Shown piece by piece: positions 44,545-57,100 of a stretch of 64,000 nt of DNA (the stretch's first letter is position 1; each line of letters opens with the position of its first letter). The notes under the pieces are model-generated. The model was not told the DNA's origin. It made no database searches and saw only the letters and a program-made list of their open reading frames with translations. The stretch is from Pomphorhynchus laevis. Its lineage: Eukaryota > Acanthocephala > Palaeacanthocephala > Echinorhynchida > Pomphorhynchidae. The translations under genes and the position numbers were made by a program. The stretch spans positions 124,001-188,000 of the forward strand of contig WNNJ02001708.1 in NCBI GenBank assembly GCA_012934845.2, in the 5' to 3' direction.

Positions 44545-47500
44545 ACCAAAATCAACATAAAATATCAATAAAATGGGTAATCTTCATTATTCCCGCCGTT
44601 AATCGTCCAATTTATGAGAGCAGTCTTGAATGTCTTAACGTCTGTGGCCATCACGATTTCCGACGGTAGTCGATTCCAAGCATTTGCACAACGATAAGAC
44701 AACCGATCCAACCGTGAACTGCGATTATGGGAGGATATCCTTAACAACAGGGGATGACCTCTGTGGCATATGAGTAGGATATCCATCCTAACCGTTGGCG
44801 ATTTGACACATTACTAATATATCTAGGATGTACAGTCTTTGGTGCACAGTCATCATACCCAAAGTTTAATGTATGTTGCGATAACTCATATGAGAACAAC
44901 TCGAACTTAGTTTGCTGCCACGACGAAGAATATTTTCTAAGTCATTCAACTCATTTTTGGACGTTGGAAAACTGGCTTGTATCGTGAACTCAATATGTGG
45001 TCTTACAAGTGCATTAAATAGAATTCTAAAACATGTGGGTGACAAACTTGAAGCAAATTTTTATTAACTACAGCATTCTTATGGCAGACGCGCATCTACG
45101 TTCAGTGTCCATTCTAGACTTCAAGGAAGAATGAGTTATGATATTAAGGTCTCGTACATGAGATACACAATTAATTATTTGAGATCCTATAGTATATCGG
45201 ACAGGTACAAAACTATACCCGAAACGAAGGTAAACACACTCAGAGACGTTCAATAGTATTCCTGTATGCATACTCCAAATTTCTATTCTATCAATATCAC
45301 TTTACAGAAACTCTACATCCTTTGGAGAATTAATTGTGCTTAACACTTTCAAGTCATCTGCGAAAGCAAGATATTTGCATTGCAGTTTACTCAGCATAGA
45401 GTTGATGAAAATGTTAAAAAGTAATGGGCCAAACACAGTCCCCTGAGGAACACCTGAAGTCACACTACTCGGGGAAGAAAAACAATCATTAACTCATACT
45501 ATATGGCTCCTAGATGACAGAAAATCAGCAACCCACCCTACAAGCATCTCGGGAATGCCTTTATCGAATAATGATTGTATCAACTGAGAATGAGGCACGC
45601 GATCGAATACTCTACTAAAATCAAGAAACAGGGCATCAATAGAGCCACCTCGAGATAATTCTGCGACCCACGCCTTACAGGAACACAAGAGATTTGTCAG
45701 ACGTGATCTGCCTTTTCTGAAACCATGCTGTTGAGAGCAAATCTGTACGGAATCAACCAAGTGACTCATTATCCTTTCGTGAACTATACGCTCCATAGTT
45801 TTACTTATATGGCTAGTTAAACTTATAGGCCTGTAGTTACTAGCTGAGTTCCGCACACCTTTCTTATAAACAGGTACTACTATAGCACGTTTCCAGTCGA
45901 GCGGTAATTTGCCAGAGTTTAAAAAGAGCTGAAACAGTATTGCCAAGGGACGATAGAGGTGGGCACTCGATATACTTAAAAGAAAGGGGTGAATGTCGTC
46001 AGGACCAGCAGATGAACACCCCGACAGCCGAATCAATTTGGCAAATATTTCATCTTAAGTAATTGAAATCAAATCACTGGAGACATAAGAGCTGAGTGGT
46101 TCATAATCAATGTTGAATACCGACGAAACACTGCTTAGAAAATTCATTTGCAAATTCCTCGGCAATGTCGACCTGAGAAGACAATATACAATTATTAACA
46201 ATCAAGTGTGGATTACCACAGGGAACATTTCCATTTTGGCGCATGTATGACCAAAAACGTTTGGAATTTTGACCAATTGAATTTACGAGGTCGTACTCAT
46301 AATGAACACGCTTATTAGTGCATAGTCGTTTAAAAACATTACGAGCTTGTCTGAAAGATGATATGAACGATGGGTCATTACGTAATAGTTTAAAGAAACG
46401 GTTTCGTTCGTACAGCGCTTTCTTGAGATCATTATCAAATCAAACTGGCGTGTGGTTGTAACGTTTCTTGATTACTATTTTTCGGGCAAACTTATTTGAA
46501 ACTTCAAGTAACTAATCGCGAATTACATGCCAGCAACGTTCAACTGAACTGTCATTACAACAAAAGTAAATACAATCTGCATAAGTCAAGAGTGCTGCGC
46601 GATCTGCCTTATGCCACATCCGTTTGATCAAATTAGGCTCAACATCCTCCATCATATCCCCCATAGAAGGACGAATACCGAATTGAATGGTTACATGGTC
46701 ACTCAATCCCAGAGGAGATACATAGCGTATGTCACAAACATGATCACAATTTCGAGAAAAGAGTAGATCAAATATAGATGAACTATTGCTGCATACTCTG
46801 GTAGGACAGGTCGATAATTGAACGAGTAATAAATCGTGAGTCAAGAATTACCATATTTGAGTTTCAGCAGCATTGCAATGATCAATACTAAAACCACCAA
46901 CATCATTAACCACAACAATCGAAATGTTAAAATCACCAGATAGGATGAAAGAACGATTATGCTTATATGAATTAAGAAGCACATTACGCAGTACATCGTC
47001 AAAACCAGATGATTTAGGAGTTTATAAAGGACACCAAGCGAAAATTTAAGTTCGGATAATACTACGTCTAACACCAAGCACTCACAAGTTCCTTCACTAT
47101 TGGAGTACTCGACAGAACCGGCTACAACCGCTCCATGAGCTAAATAGATGGCAACACCACCCCCGCTACGAACATCACACTATCTGACCGAGTTACGGTA
47201 TAACCCTGAATATTAATTGTAACATCACCAATCCCACTATGCAACCACGACCCAGATACAGCAAAGGCGTCAAAATGTTCTGTAGTCAACATAATGCGAA
47301 GATCATCCGTATTAGAAGTTAAGCTCGAATGTTAGAATATCCAATGAGAAGAGCAGGCTTGTTTGCAGAAGCTGCAATACAAGTTTTCACCAAACTGAAA
47401 TCCACAAGGGAACCCACAGATATAGAACCAGCAATCAAAGGTTTATGCAGATTGGATGCCAACGCACAAATGGCTTTCGTTGGCAATCACGAAAATTTCT

Positions 47501-48470
47501 GACACACAAATCCACCTCACCTTCGCCACGACGGCGGGCAAGCTCCTGCTTAGCATTAAGTAATAAAATACGCTGTTCGTGAGAAAGATCCTTTAAAATA
47601 CGTACAGGTTGATTTTTTAGTCTGAATCCTCGATTTAAGAGGAACTTAGCTTAAATAGTTGATCCGAGGACAACCTTTAGAAGCATAGGGTGGTTATCAG
47701 ATGTTTTCCTACTAAGTCGAAACATACTCCTGACAGTTAACTTGGATACAACATCTCGATCCGAATAGTCGAACATGGTGGAAATAATGGTCCTGACTAC
47801 ATCAACGTCATTATCCAAACGAGTTTGTGAAACGCTACTTGCACATTCACTTAAATTTGAAACAACACACAACAAGACCTGTCAAAGTCCTTATGTCGGG
47901 TACGTTTATTAGATTCAGATTCAATGTGCGCACAGTCTGACGAAATTGATTTAGACAGATGACGCCACGGGCCACAGCGATCAAGCTCCCATTCAGTGTC
48001 ATTCACTTTATGATTATTACATGTGTCAAAAGAGCTGCAACAGATATTGCCACTTAGGCTTTCTGTAGTTATACTTTGTTGAGGTTCGAATCCACATCCT
48101 TGCTTGGTCAACACGGACATGGGTGATTAAGAACCAGTTATAATTGGTTTCGTCCCGCTACTGCTTGACTATATGTTGAGCCGGTTTCTATAATACTGAC
48201 GTGGACGTCCGTTCGTCCATATTCGACATGGTTGCCGCTTAGTGCTGCTTGAGCATATTACAAGGTCATCATTTCCGATAGTGACCTCGGTAGAGAGGCT
48301 GTTACAACCATAAGATGATGCTTCACATACTCGCTGTTCATTTATAATGATATTTGCTTCACATGACTGATTCGACGTTGCTGGATTGTGAGCATAATAC
48401 ATAGTGCAACAAAATCCACAATAATAAGGTCGTTGCTGTAAAGATTCACGGTCGACCTGCTTCACTTATA
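44545..48470 (-). mobile_element. CR1-like LINE, near full length, decayed
   Basis: Minus strand, 5' to 3': cysteine-rich ORF1-like stretch (48465-47650); endonuclease remains (47400-46840), then SSIFDLLFSRNCDHVCDIRY and LGLSDHVTIQF with the conserved SDH (46790-46690); RT 46036-45494 with GPDDIHPFLL, NYRPISLT, QHGFRKGRS and FLDFSRVFDRVPH; then GVPQGTVFGPLLF-like near 45450; post-palm YTIGSQIINCVSHVRDL near 45200; C-terminal SYRCANAWNRLPSEIV near 44690. It is broken in several places. CR1-type elements of flatworms and other lower animals look like this. Confidence 0.88.
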
Positions 48471-48737
48471 TCAATGTCCATACATTGCAACCATTGCAGT
48501 CACACCCAATCTCGAGCTGAACATAGTCGTCAATACGTTTTACCCCTCGTGGTTTACGAGATTTTAATCCCATTAGTAGATAAACAAATATCTTTGATTT
48601 AGAAATTAGCATGGTGTCAATATCTTGAGATATTTTTCTGGCATAATTTCACCCTTCACTGATTAAATATAATATAAATATTGTTTAATTTCAAAAATTA
48701 CCAAAATTTTTAATCGGATTTTTATCTAATTTTGCGT

Positions 48738-49830
48738 TTGAAGCACGGCATTGATGTTGATTGGAGTATATGAATGGGCAGATGATTCTACGAGAGAGGA
48801 GCAGTAACGAGGAAGGAGCGGAAGCCAAAAGAGGTAGAGTAGTTTGGGATATGTAAAATAAAGGAATTATGGGAACTCAAAGAACAGTAAACAGGACGAG
48901 AATTGTCGAGAAAAGGAAGGTTGAGAAATGAAGGGATATGAAAAGTTACAAGGCGGAAAGCAACGAGAAGAAGACGAATTTGAACACGACAATAAATTGT
49001 AGGCAAATCGAGATAAGCATGATGGTGGGATGTATGATCAAAACGACGAAGACGGAGGATAATTCTGACGGCTGCGTTGATGATGCGTTGTAGGGTAAGA
49101 AGAGTGGATTTAGGTGAGTTGGAAAATAGACTAAGACAATAGTCGAGTCTAGAAAAAAAGAAGAGAAGATATGGGTCATACAAGAAGGGAAATCGATCAA
49201 TCTACGAATTTGAAGGAGGTTGGCGAGAATCAAGGAAGATAAGCGTAATTTATCCCGAACGAAAGGTTTAAGTGAAAGTTGCTTGTCGAAATAAAAGCCT
49301 AAGAAAACGAGATTGTCAACGATAGTAAGAATTGTAGAATTAAATGATACGGAGGGAGGTTCTAAGCCGGGGCGTTAATGAAGGATCTACATGTTTTTGG
49401 ATTTATTAGGATTTAGAGTAAGACGAAGAGAAGAAAGAGCATTTAAAAGTGAGGCAAGACGTTTGGAATCAGAAACACTAAGATGATGGATACTATAAGC
49501 AGTTGCATGAGCATAGATGATAATGTCATCAGCATATTGAATGACATAAAAGTTAAATGTTTGAGAAATCGGCGACAAGTCACTGAGAAGAAGAGAGAAA
49601 GGCAAGGGGCCTAACACGGAGCGTTGTGGAACACCATACGGGACTGAAAAAGGATGATAAAGAGAAGAGTTAGAACATACGCAAAATGTACCGTTTGATA
49701 GATATGAATAAAATCAAACTACAGTTGGTAAAGAGAAGCCACAATTACGACGAAGGCGATGGATAACAAGCGAGTGATCGACCATGTCAAATGCGGTTGA
49801 TGGATCAAAAGAAACTGACACTACATAATT
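48738..49830 (-). mobile_element. LINE, dominant family, both ends missing
   Basis: Inverted near-copy of 32560-33640: SQTFNFYVIQYADDIIIYAH (catalytic YADD kept) and SLRLTLNPNKSKNM within 49387-49617, then RRLIDFPSC and the C-terminal part. The 3' tail with its hairpin is missing at 48738, which is unusual because LINEs normally lose 5' ends; a later deletion or rearrangement is likely. Confidence 0.85.
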
Positions 49831-49857
49831 AATTTTCATACCCTAGGAGGAAGGTTA

Positions 49858-49993
49858 GGCAACATTTCCGAAAGGCGGACACAACTAGGCAAGAAAAAAA
49901 TTATAAAAAACGAAAGACCTTTATTAGACATTTAAAAGAATGTCTAATAAAAACCATTTTCGTTCGGAAACAACATTTTCTTTCGGAAATGTT
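49858..49993. repeat. Foldback repeat
   Basis: AGGCAACATTTCCGAAAG is inverted to TTTCGGAAATGTTGCCT, with an inner inverted pair TTATTAGACATT / AATGTCTAATAA. It is followed by a direct repeat pair at 49998-50065 and 50108-50175 (AAGCAA.TAAACT.TGTAAAT). Confidence 0.75.
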
Positions 49994-50175
49994 GCCTCGA
50001 ATACAAGCAAGTAAACTCTGTAAATCTCAAATTTGTAAATATAAAATCTATAAATAATTCATACATCAATTCCATATCATGTAAGACATGTTCTGATTAT
50101 GCATGCTAACAATCGAATGCAAGCAACTAAACTTTGTAAATGTCAAATTTGTAAATATCAAATCTATAAATAATT

Positions 50176-51591
50176 TATAAATTGAAAACAATTTATAATA
50201 TATTAATATTTATCGATATATTCGAATTTTTGGACATCGAATGAATCAAACGTACACTCCTGTTAATAATCAGTTTGACAATTATTTCATATTTATTTAT
50301 ATATTGAATAGTTCGATGTTAAATTATCTTATATCTGTGTACTTTAAAAATAATTTTCAATAATTTTATATTAAAATAAATTTAAATTTTCGTAAATATA
50401 CAATTTTTGAAATCAAAATGACTGTCACAGATAAGCCTCTAAATGCGGCACGTTGACTGTAGCTTACACTTCTGTAATGCATAAATGCATTATAAATTTT
50501 ATAGATAAAATCAATTGAAATTTCAGGTTACATCATTAACTGATAGGTTTAATGTACATCAAAAACGATAATTGTATTTTCGTCAACATCAAAGAATCAT
50601 TTATGAATTTGTAATGACACGCTCTTTAGAACATCAACTGTTTTAAGCATCACACAAAATTCAATTTTTAAGCACGTGTTTAATCGAGCAGCATATTATC
50701 AAAAATGTCATTGTTGTTTGTCAAAATTAATTCAAGGACAACTTAGTAATGAAAATATATGATTGATAATTTTTGACATATAATTGTCAAAATGAACGCC
50801 ATTCTTATTTTACAAGCTGGCAATATTCATTTCTATTTTGAAATTCATACAGCAAGTGGTGTAGCTATTTTTGTTGTAGCAAACGTACATTTCCTAAAAC
50901 CACATCATTATCGACTCTTATTTTACTTATTTCGTAAGATTTCTTCATTTATTTAATATCATTAATTATTTAATAAGTTCAATTGGTCTTTAAAAGATCG
51001 TTCATTTTCAAATGTTTTTTCGTGTCTAATTATACTCCCTCACATTTGTTTTCTTTTAGTTAATTTTAGTGTATTACCTTTTGCTCTAATGATATTTTGT
51101 TTAAATTTAATGTTAAATTTAAATTTAGAATGTATTTTTTTTGTAATTTTACTTAATTTCAAATTTCACTTATGAAATAACATTTTTATAGCTGTCGGTA
51201 ATTTTCGGTTCGACTATTTTGTTTTTTCAATAATCCATTCTTACCTTGGCATGGAGAGCTCTTTTGATATGTAATCACCTACTCAGTTTCACGCCATTTT
51301 ATTATTTGAGCGTAAAAACTTTTATTATATCCGTTTTTTGTATAAACTTGTTGTTAGTTTTAGTCTGTGCTATCAAAACTGTTTTGCAACTAAAGCTTTT
51401 ACTCCACCTTCAAATATATTCATATCATAAGAAATTAGCAGAACCACATTCTCCATCGCAACATATCGATCGTTTGACGAATATGCGCATTAGTAGATAA
51501 AGTTTGAGCTTAGTTTGTCTAAAATCTTACCTTTTCTGCATCTCATTCAATGCCACGCTCTTTTTAATAACTGGTTCGACATTTATTCCAG
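50176..51591. other. AT-rich region upstream of the NOP56-like gene
   Basis: It should contain the first exon and promoter of the NOP56-like gene, because the first exon found lacks an ATG. I could not identify either. An 84-codon hydrophobic open frame at 51246-51500 has no support. Confidence 0.4.
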
Positions 51592-54123
51592 ATTTATCGT
51601 GCCCACTTAATAATTGAATCCCTTAATGAATTTGTAAATGGAGCTTTTTCTGTACGATTGCGCTTACGGTCATTTAATTTTTGAGGTCAGTATTCAGATT
51701 TAATTATTATTATTGTTTTGAACTTAGCTTTTTAGATTATTGACAGAAATGGCCTGTCTCAATTGGCGTGTTCCGATGTTCTCAGTTGCAAGTTGGAGAA
51801 AATCAAGCAGATGTAAGTTTTAAAGTTTTTATATCACTACGAAAAATATTTAAAGGTTATTAAATAACCTTTAAAGGTTATTAATAACCTTTAATAACTT
51901 AAAGGTTATTTATGCCTTAAACCTATATTTGTGTCTAATACATTTAATGGGAAAACAAAGTTATATTGAAGAATTTTTATAATTTTTAAATTAAAAATTT
52001 ACATATAAATTAGAATTGCATAATTATAGGGTTTTTGCATAGAAATAATCGAGTTAGTTATCTTAAACTGTGCTTTTGCTATTTTTCTTTAAAACCTAAA
52101 CAATTTCCTAAAATTCCAGCTAAAATTTTGAATAATAATTAATAATTATAATTAATAATTATTTAATAATTTTTCATTGAATAATATCAATAAAAAAATC
52201 TTATCTATTCGAATACTTTTTATTTTGAACTTTGCTTTTGTCGATTATACAATCTAACAAAGTATGCTACAAAGTATTCACGCTATTTGAAGAGTTTTTG
52301 AACTGCTCTTATGTTTCACTTCCTTTGCTAATTTTATATAGATATCTATTCAAACATAAAATTTTTATAAATTAATAAAATGCATATAGTAAAATTATAA
52401 TTACAAAATTTATTTAAAATGTATTTTTAGTGAATTTGCAAATTTTATTTTCAACTATGTAAACTTGAAAAAAGGTACACTTAAAACTTCTAAGTTTTCG
52501 TATAATGAACTTAACATCTCAAGATCTATTATATATCTAAAATGTTCAATACTGATCCATCTCAAAGATCAGTATCGCTTCTACAAAAATGTTCTTTCAA
52601 AATATACATAAAAAATTATAGGATATTTTATAATTAAAGCCATCATTTTTGTCGGATTTACAGAATTCATACAATGGGATAATGGCGATGTTCGTATCGT
52701 TTAAATTATACGCCAATTACTATATCAACCGATATTTTATCTGTAAAAATAGGATTATTGGAACGTTAATTACTAATCCAAATGTAGCTTGGATTAGTAC
52801 TTAAATTTGGTGACACGATAAAATTACTTTTAATTGTGATTATATTAATATAATATATAATATCTAATATAATTAATATAATATATTTATATTTATATGA
52901 TTATATTGTCGTTCCATTCACACATCACATTCATTATATATAGCGTCACTGCATCATTATATATAATAATTAAATATGGCCTATCAGCTATCTGGCAGAA
53001 TCTATATCCCCTGAACTTCGCGCAATTCAACAAAATCAAATTGAACTTTCTTAAATTCTTCTTATGATTGCCAAGAACATTTTATTCCTTGTTTCCCTTA
53101 CCATCCAATATTCCTTTTGTGTTATTCTACAGAAACTTGTCTCCTTCTCAGATATATTAGTTTTTCTCTTGCACGTTACGAAGTAGAACACAAAACAACT
53201 CATAATGGACATATATCATCGTTTTAAGCGAGCCGTTGAATTTTCTGTCATCTGGAAAAATGTACCTTAATAAACGAAACTGTATGTAAAGATTTTCTAT
53301 TCACGACTCTTTAAATAAAGGTTTGTTCAAATAGAATATTTTGTCACACGCAAGGACCCTGCTCAAACAGCTCTTACATGTTAGAACTTGCTCCTGCTTA
53401 AAAACACTGTCTCTATTGCATCTCAACAGCCTATGACATTTTTGTATTCTGCTGATTTTGTATTCTACTGATATTGGTATTTTTTATTCGACTTGCATTT
53501 GATCCATTTTTTATCGCCTGTGGCGGGAGAGCGGAATTGATAAATATATTTATTTATAAAATGATAAATAGTAATGGTTTTGAACCCCTTTTGAAAAAGG
53601 GTAGTATCTATTGATAGTTCAAATTAACTGTGATTTGTCTCTCTGTGATGACGAATTGTGTGTGGTTTGTGAAAATTTTGTAAAATTTATAATGTAACAA
53701 AATAGATAGCTTTTCAAAACAGCTATGCATTTCATTAACTTGATTTCACTTAAAGACTATGGCTTCGCGAAGTACTCTATTTTGAGAATAATGTGGAATC
53801 CAGTATAGCAATCCTAAGCGAATCTTTAACCAAACCGTTAATGCAGTGGCTTCAAAATCTTTCTAACGATACTACCAAGATCAGCCAAGCTATTCAGCTT
53901 TACGTATACAACAAGGACTTATACGATAAGATTCTTGTAAGAATCTAGCTTTTGTGATCGAGCACTTAATTTTATATTTCATTTAGGAGATATTTCCATT
54001 GTTCATTTGCACAATTCCTCCATTCATTACTCGTCTAAACAGGCTAATACGACTTCATCTTGAAGATTTTCTACTAGTTAGCAAAGAAGAGCTCGGCAAG
54101 ACCCTTAATGAAACGATTAACGG
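51592..54123 (+). CDS. NOP56/58-like gene, N-terminal exons
   Basis: Exon 51592-51651 reads LIIESLNEFVNGAFS, which I align with the family start L.VLFE.AVGYALF. Exon 51736-51812 reads IIDRNGLSQLACSDVLSCKL and ends AT|gtaagt. Exon 53756-53936 has NNVESSIAILSESLTKPLMQ, aligned with the A.EAL.A....G.....L segment. Exon 53987-54123 has RLIRLHLEDFLL, like RGVRLHFHNLV of NOP56. Similarity here is weak and rests on order, spacing and perfect phase continuity with the conserved 3' exons. The first exon has no ATG. Confidence 0.6.
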
Positions 54124-57100
54124 GTGAATTTATTTTTATATTTTGTAATTTTGCACATTTTTATTTAGTTTCTCATTATTTCCTAAAGTAGTTGATATTT
54201 AAATGCTATCTTACTAACTACATTTATCTGACCCAAATATAGTGCCAGATTAATATTCCTTTGGCACTAATAACGCTATCTAATGTTATATAAATATTAA
54301 TTAATATTGCATAATAAAATTTTAATAATTTAAATATTATTAATTATATTAATTGACTAATACATAATATTTGGTTTAAGTATGTTTTACTTGTTGGACT
54401 GTTGTACTTTTATATTTTCGTCGAAAGATATTAACAACTCAAACATATTTAATCATATCGAAAAGAAGAAGATTAAAAGCATCCTGCTGACGATAACTAA
54501 TAAAATTTTACTAAATATTGTGGCTATCCCATGAAGAATCTAAAACTCTAAGATAAAATAGACCCATACTCTGACCTAAATAAAAATTAACCGAACTCTA
54601 AAATGGTTCAGAAAATAACTTTATGATTTGAACGGTTTTGCAAGGTAAAGCTATTATAAAGATGTTTCACATCTCTTTTTGCAATAAAGATTCAGTGGAT
54701 GCTCACAATTATTTTCGAAACAACATATTTTTGTGTCTAATACTTTGCATAACTATTATTCAATTTATAACGGTATTTCTCTACTTCATTGCCTATTTAT
54801 AACAAATAGAAAAAAAATCAAATATAATAATTACATTTATTTTGTATATTTTATTATTTTATTTTTAGTAATTATAGAACTTAATTATCATCAATAATTA
54901 TTATTCATCTCAATCATACGCAACTTACTACAGTCATAATGGGCCAAGCATCATGGACCTTAATAAAAATAAATTATAATTAATCAATAATCAATATTGA
55001 TCAGTAATTTATTAATTTTATTAATTATATAGCTATTATTAAGTTCATTTTATAATTATTCGTCTTCATCAGACGCAACTTACTACAGTCATAATATAGC
55101 CAATCACAATGGACCTTAATAAAAATTAAATATTATTAATCAATATCAATATTGATCAGTAATTTATTAATTTTATTTATTATATAGCTATTATTATTTA
55201 GTTTATTATATTACAGATTATATTATAATTATATTTTTAATATTTACAACAAAAGTGCAACTGTTTATAAAAATGAAAACTAAAATTTAAACTAAAGTTG
55301 TTCAACGAGTTGTTTAAACTCGTTCTTATCTTACATCAAATTCGTTATTTAATCATTTTTTTTATATATTTTATAAAAATAAATAATTTTGTAATTTACA
55401 TTGTAATATTTTACGATTTAATATTCAAATTCATAATATTACTTTTATATTTAGTAAAATATAATATTTGTTATAATATAATAAATAATAGCAGTCATTA
55501 GAATTATGACCGATTAAAACGATAATTTTTATTATAATTTTGTATTTTTCTTATATTTTAGATTTTTTCATGTCATTAAAATTGAGTTTAAACTATCTTG
55601 GCTGCTAAATAAACTACTTACAATTAAAGTTATCGTGTTGTCATCATTAAAAAAGTATTGGTTAAAAATAAAATTTTTACAATAAAATAACATACAAGAG
55701 TCGAAGGATTTTCAGAGCGTCGAAGGATTTTCAGAACGTCTAAATACAATCTAATATACACACATTCTTACAACGGATTTATGCGAGTACAATGCTCCGT
55801 ATGCTACCGGGATTTTATGCCTGTGGCAAGTGGACTTGTTCGGCAGCACGGTCGAGGCTCAACTTGCCCTGGCTCCGGCAAGCCTCCAACGATTCACAAA
55901 CTAAATACAGCAGCTGCCTACTCCAATGGCAATCCAACCGCTTTCCCAAGCCTCCAAAGTTCGTTATCGAGCATGGAACTACTTTGCAAGAACGTACGTC
56001 TGGTTTGGCGAATACCACGTGCAGCGGTGCCCACAGTAGCAACCAAGCTTGTCGAACTAATAAATGCTGTCAACGCTTGCCCGCTTTACGATTACCCATG
56101 GATGCAACTCCTCGGATTCGCGAAATCAGTCTTGCGCGTGCCACTAACGAACAGGGGTAACTGTACTGTGTCGCTAGGGTCGACGTTAAAGTCAGCATGC
56201 ATGTCGTACGGTTAAGAGGCAATCACAACAATCAGTACACCAGGAACTAAACCTGTATATCGCCGGGATGATCAACTTCGAAACAAGGTTTCTGAAAAGT
56301 TGGAGGATGGTGATATTCGTGGAGCGGTACGACTGCTTGCCGATAACCACCAGCTGTTGAGTGCGGACGAGCAGACTATCGAGCTATTGCGTCGCAAACA
56401 TCTAGAACGGCGGTTACTTTATAATGAAAGATGCGCACGTCCACGGTCAAATCTCGATTCAGGTCCACATATTTCGGGTCCTTCTGTCTTGTCGGCTCTC
56501 CAGTCATTTCCACCGTCTTCTGCTGGGGGCGCTGATGGCCTGAGTCCTTCTCATCTACGTGACCTAGTTAGTTGTTCGAGTGGTGTCGCAGGAGACATAC
56601 TACTGAAATCTATTTGTGAGCTAACAAGTAACATCCTTGCGGGTAAAGTGGCAACCTCGATCAGGCCTATATTATGCGGAGCCAAGCTTCTGGCATTCGT
56701 AAAAGGGGACGGTGGAGTCAGACCTATAGCTGTTGGGTGTACCTTCCTCCGCTTAGCTGCTAAGGTGGCTTGCAGATTTGCTACCGAGAGAGTGGTTGGC
56801 ATGCTTCTTCCAAATCAACTTGGCGTCGGTGTGCCTGGGGTGTCGAGGCCGCAATTCATGCAGCGAGATGTTTTGCTGAACACGGTTTGGTAGGCAATTC
56901 AGCGATGGTAAAGTTAGACTTCGAAAATGCCTTTAACTCAATCAGCAGGAGCGCAGTCCTTCAGGTTGTGAAGAAGGAAATCCCGGGGATCCAGGACTTC
57001 GTGGAAATGTGCTACGATTACCCAAGCACACTTCTCTTCGAGGACAATGTGATTGATTCAAAAGAGGGAGTACAACAAGGGGATCCTCTCGGTTTTCTCC

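Noticed and set aside
51246-51500. 84-codon hydrophobic open frame
   Set aside because: No splice continuity with the NOP56-like exons, no motif, and low-complexity AT-rich composition.
55056-55080. CTGATGA on the minus strand in the 158-bp repeat as a hammerhead
   Set aside because: No paired stem II and no GAAAC with cleavage triplet at the required spacing; the sister copy lacks CTGATGA.
55298-55501. 67-codon Ile/Phe-rich open frame
   Set aside because: Composition is that of random AT-rich DNA, with no homologous motif or splice support.
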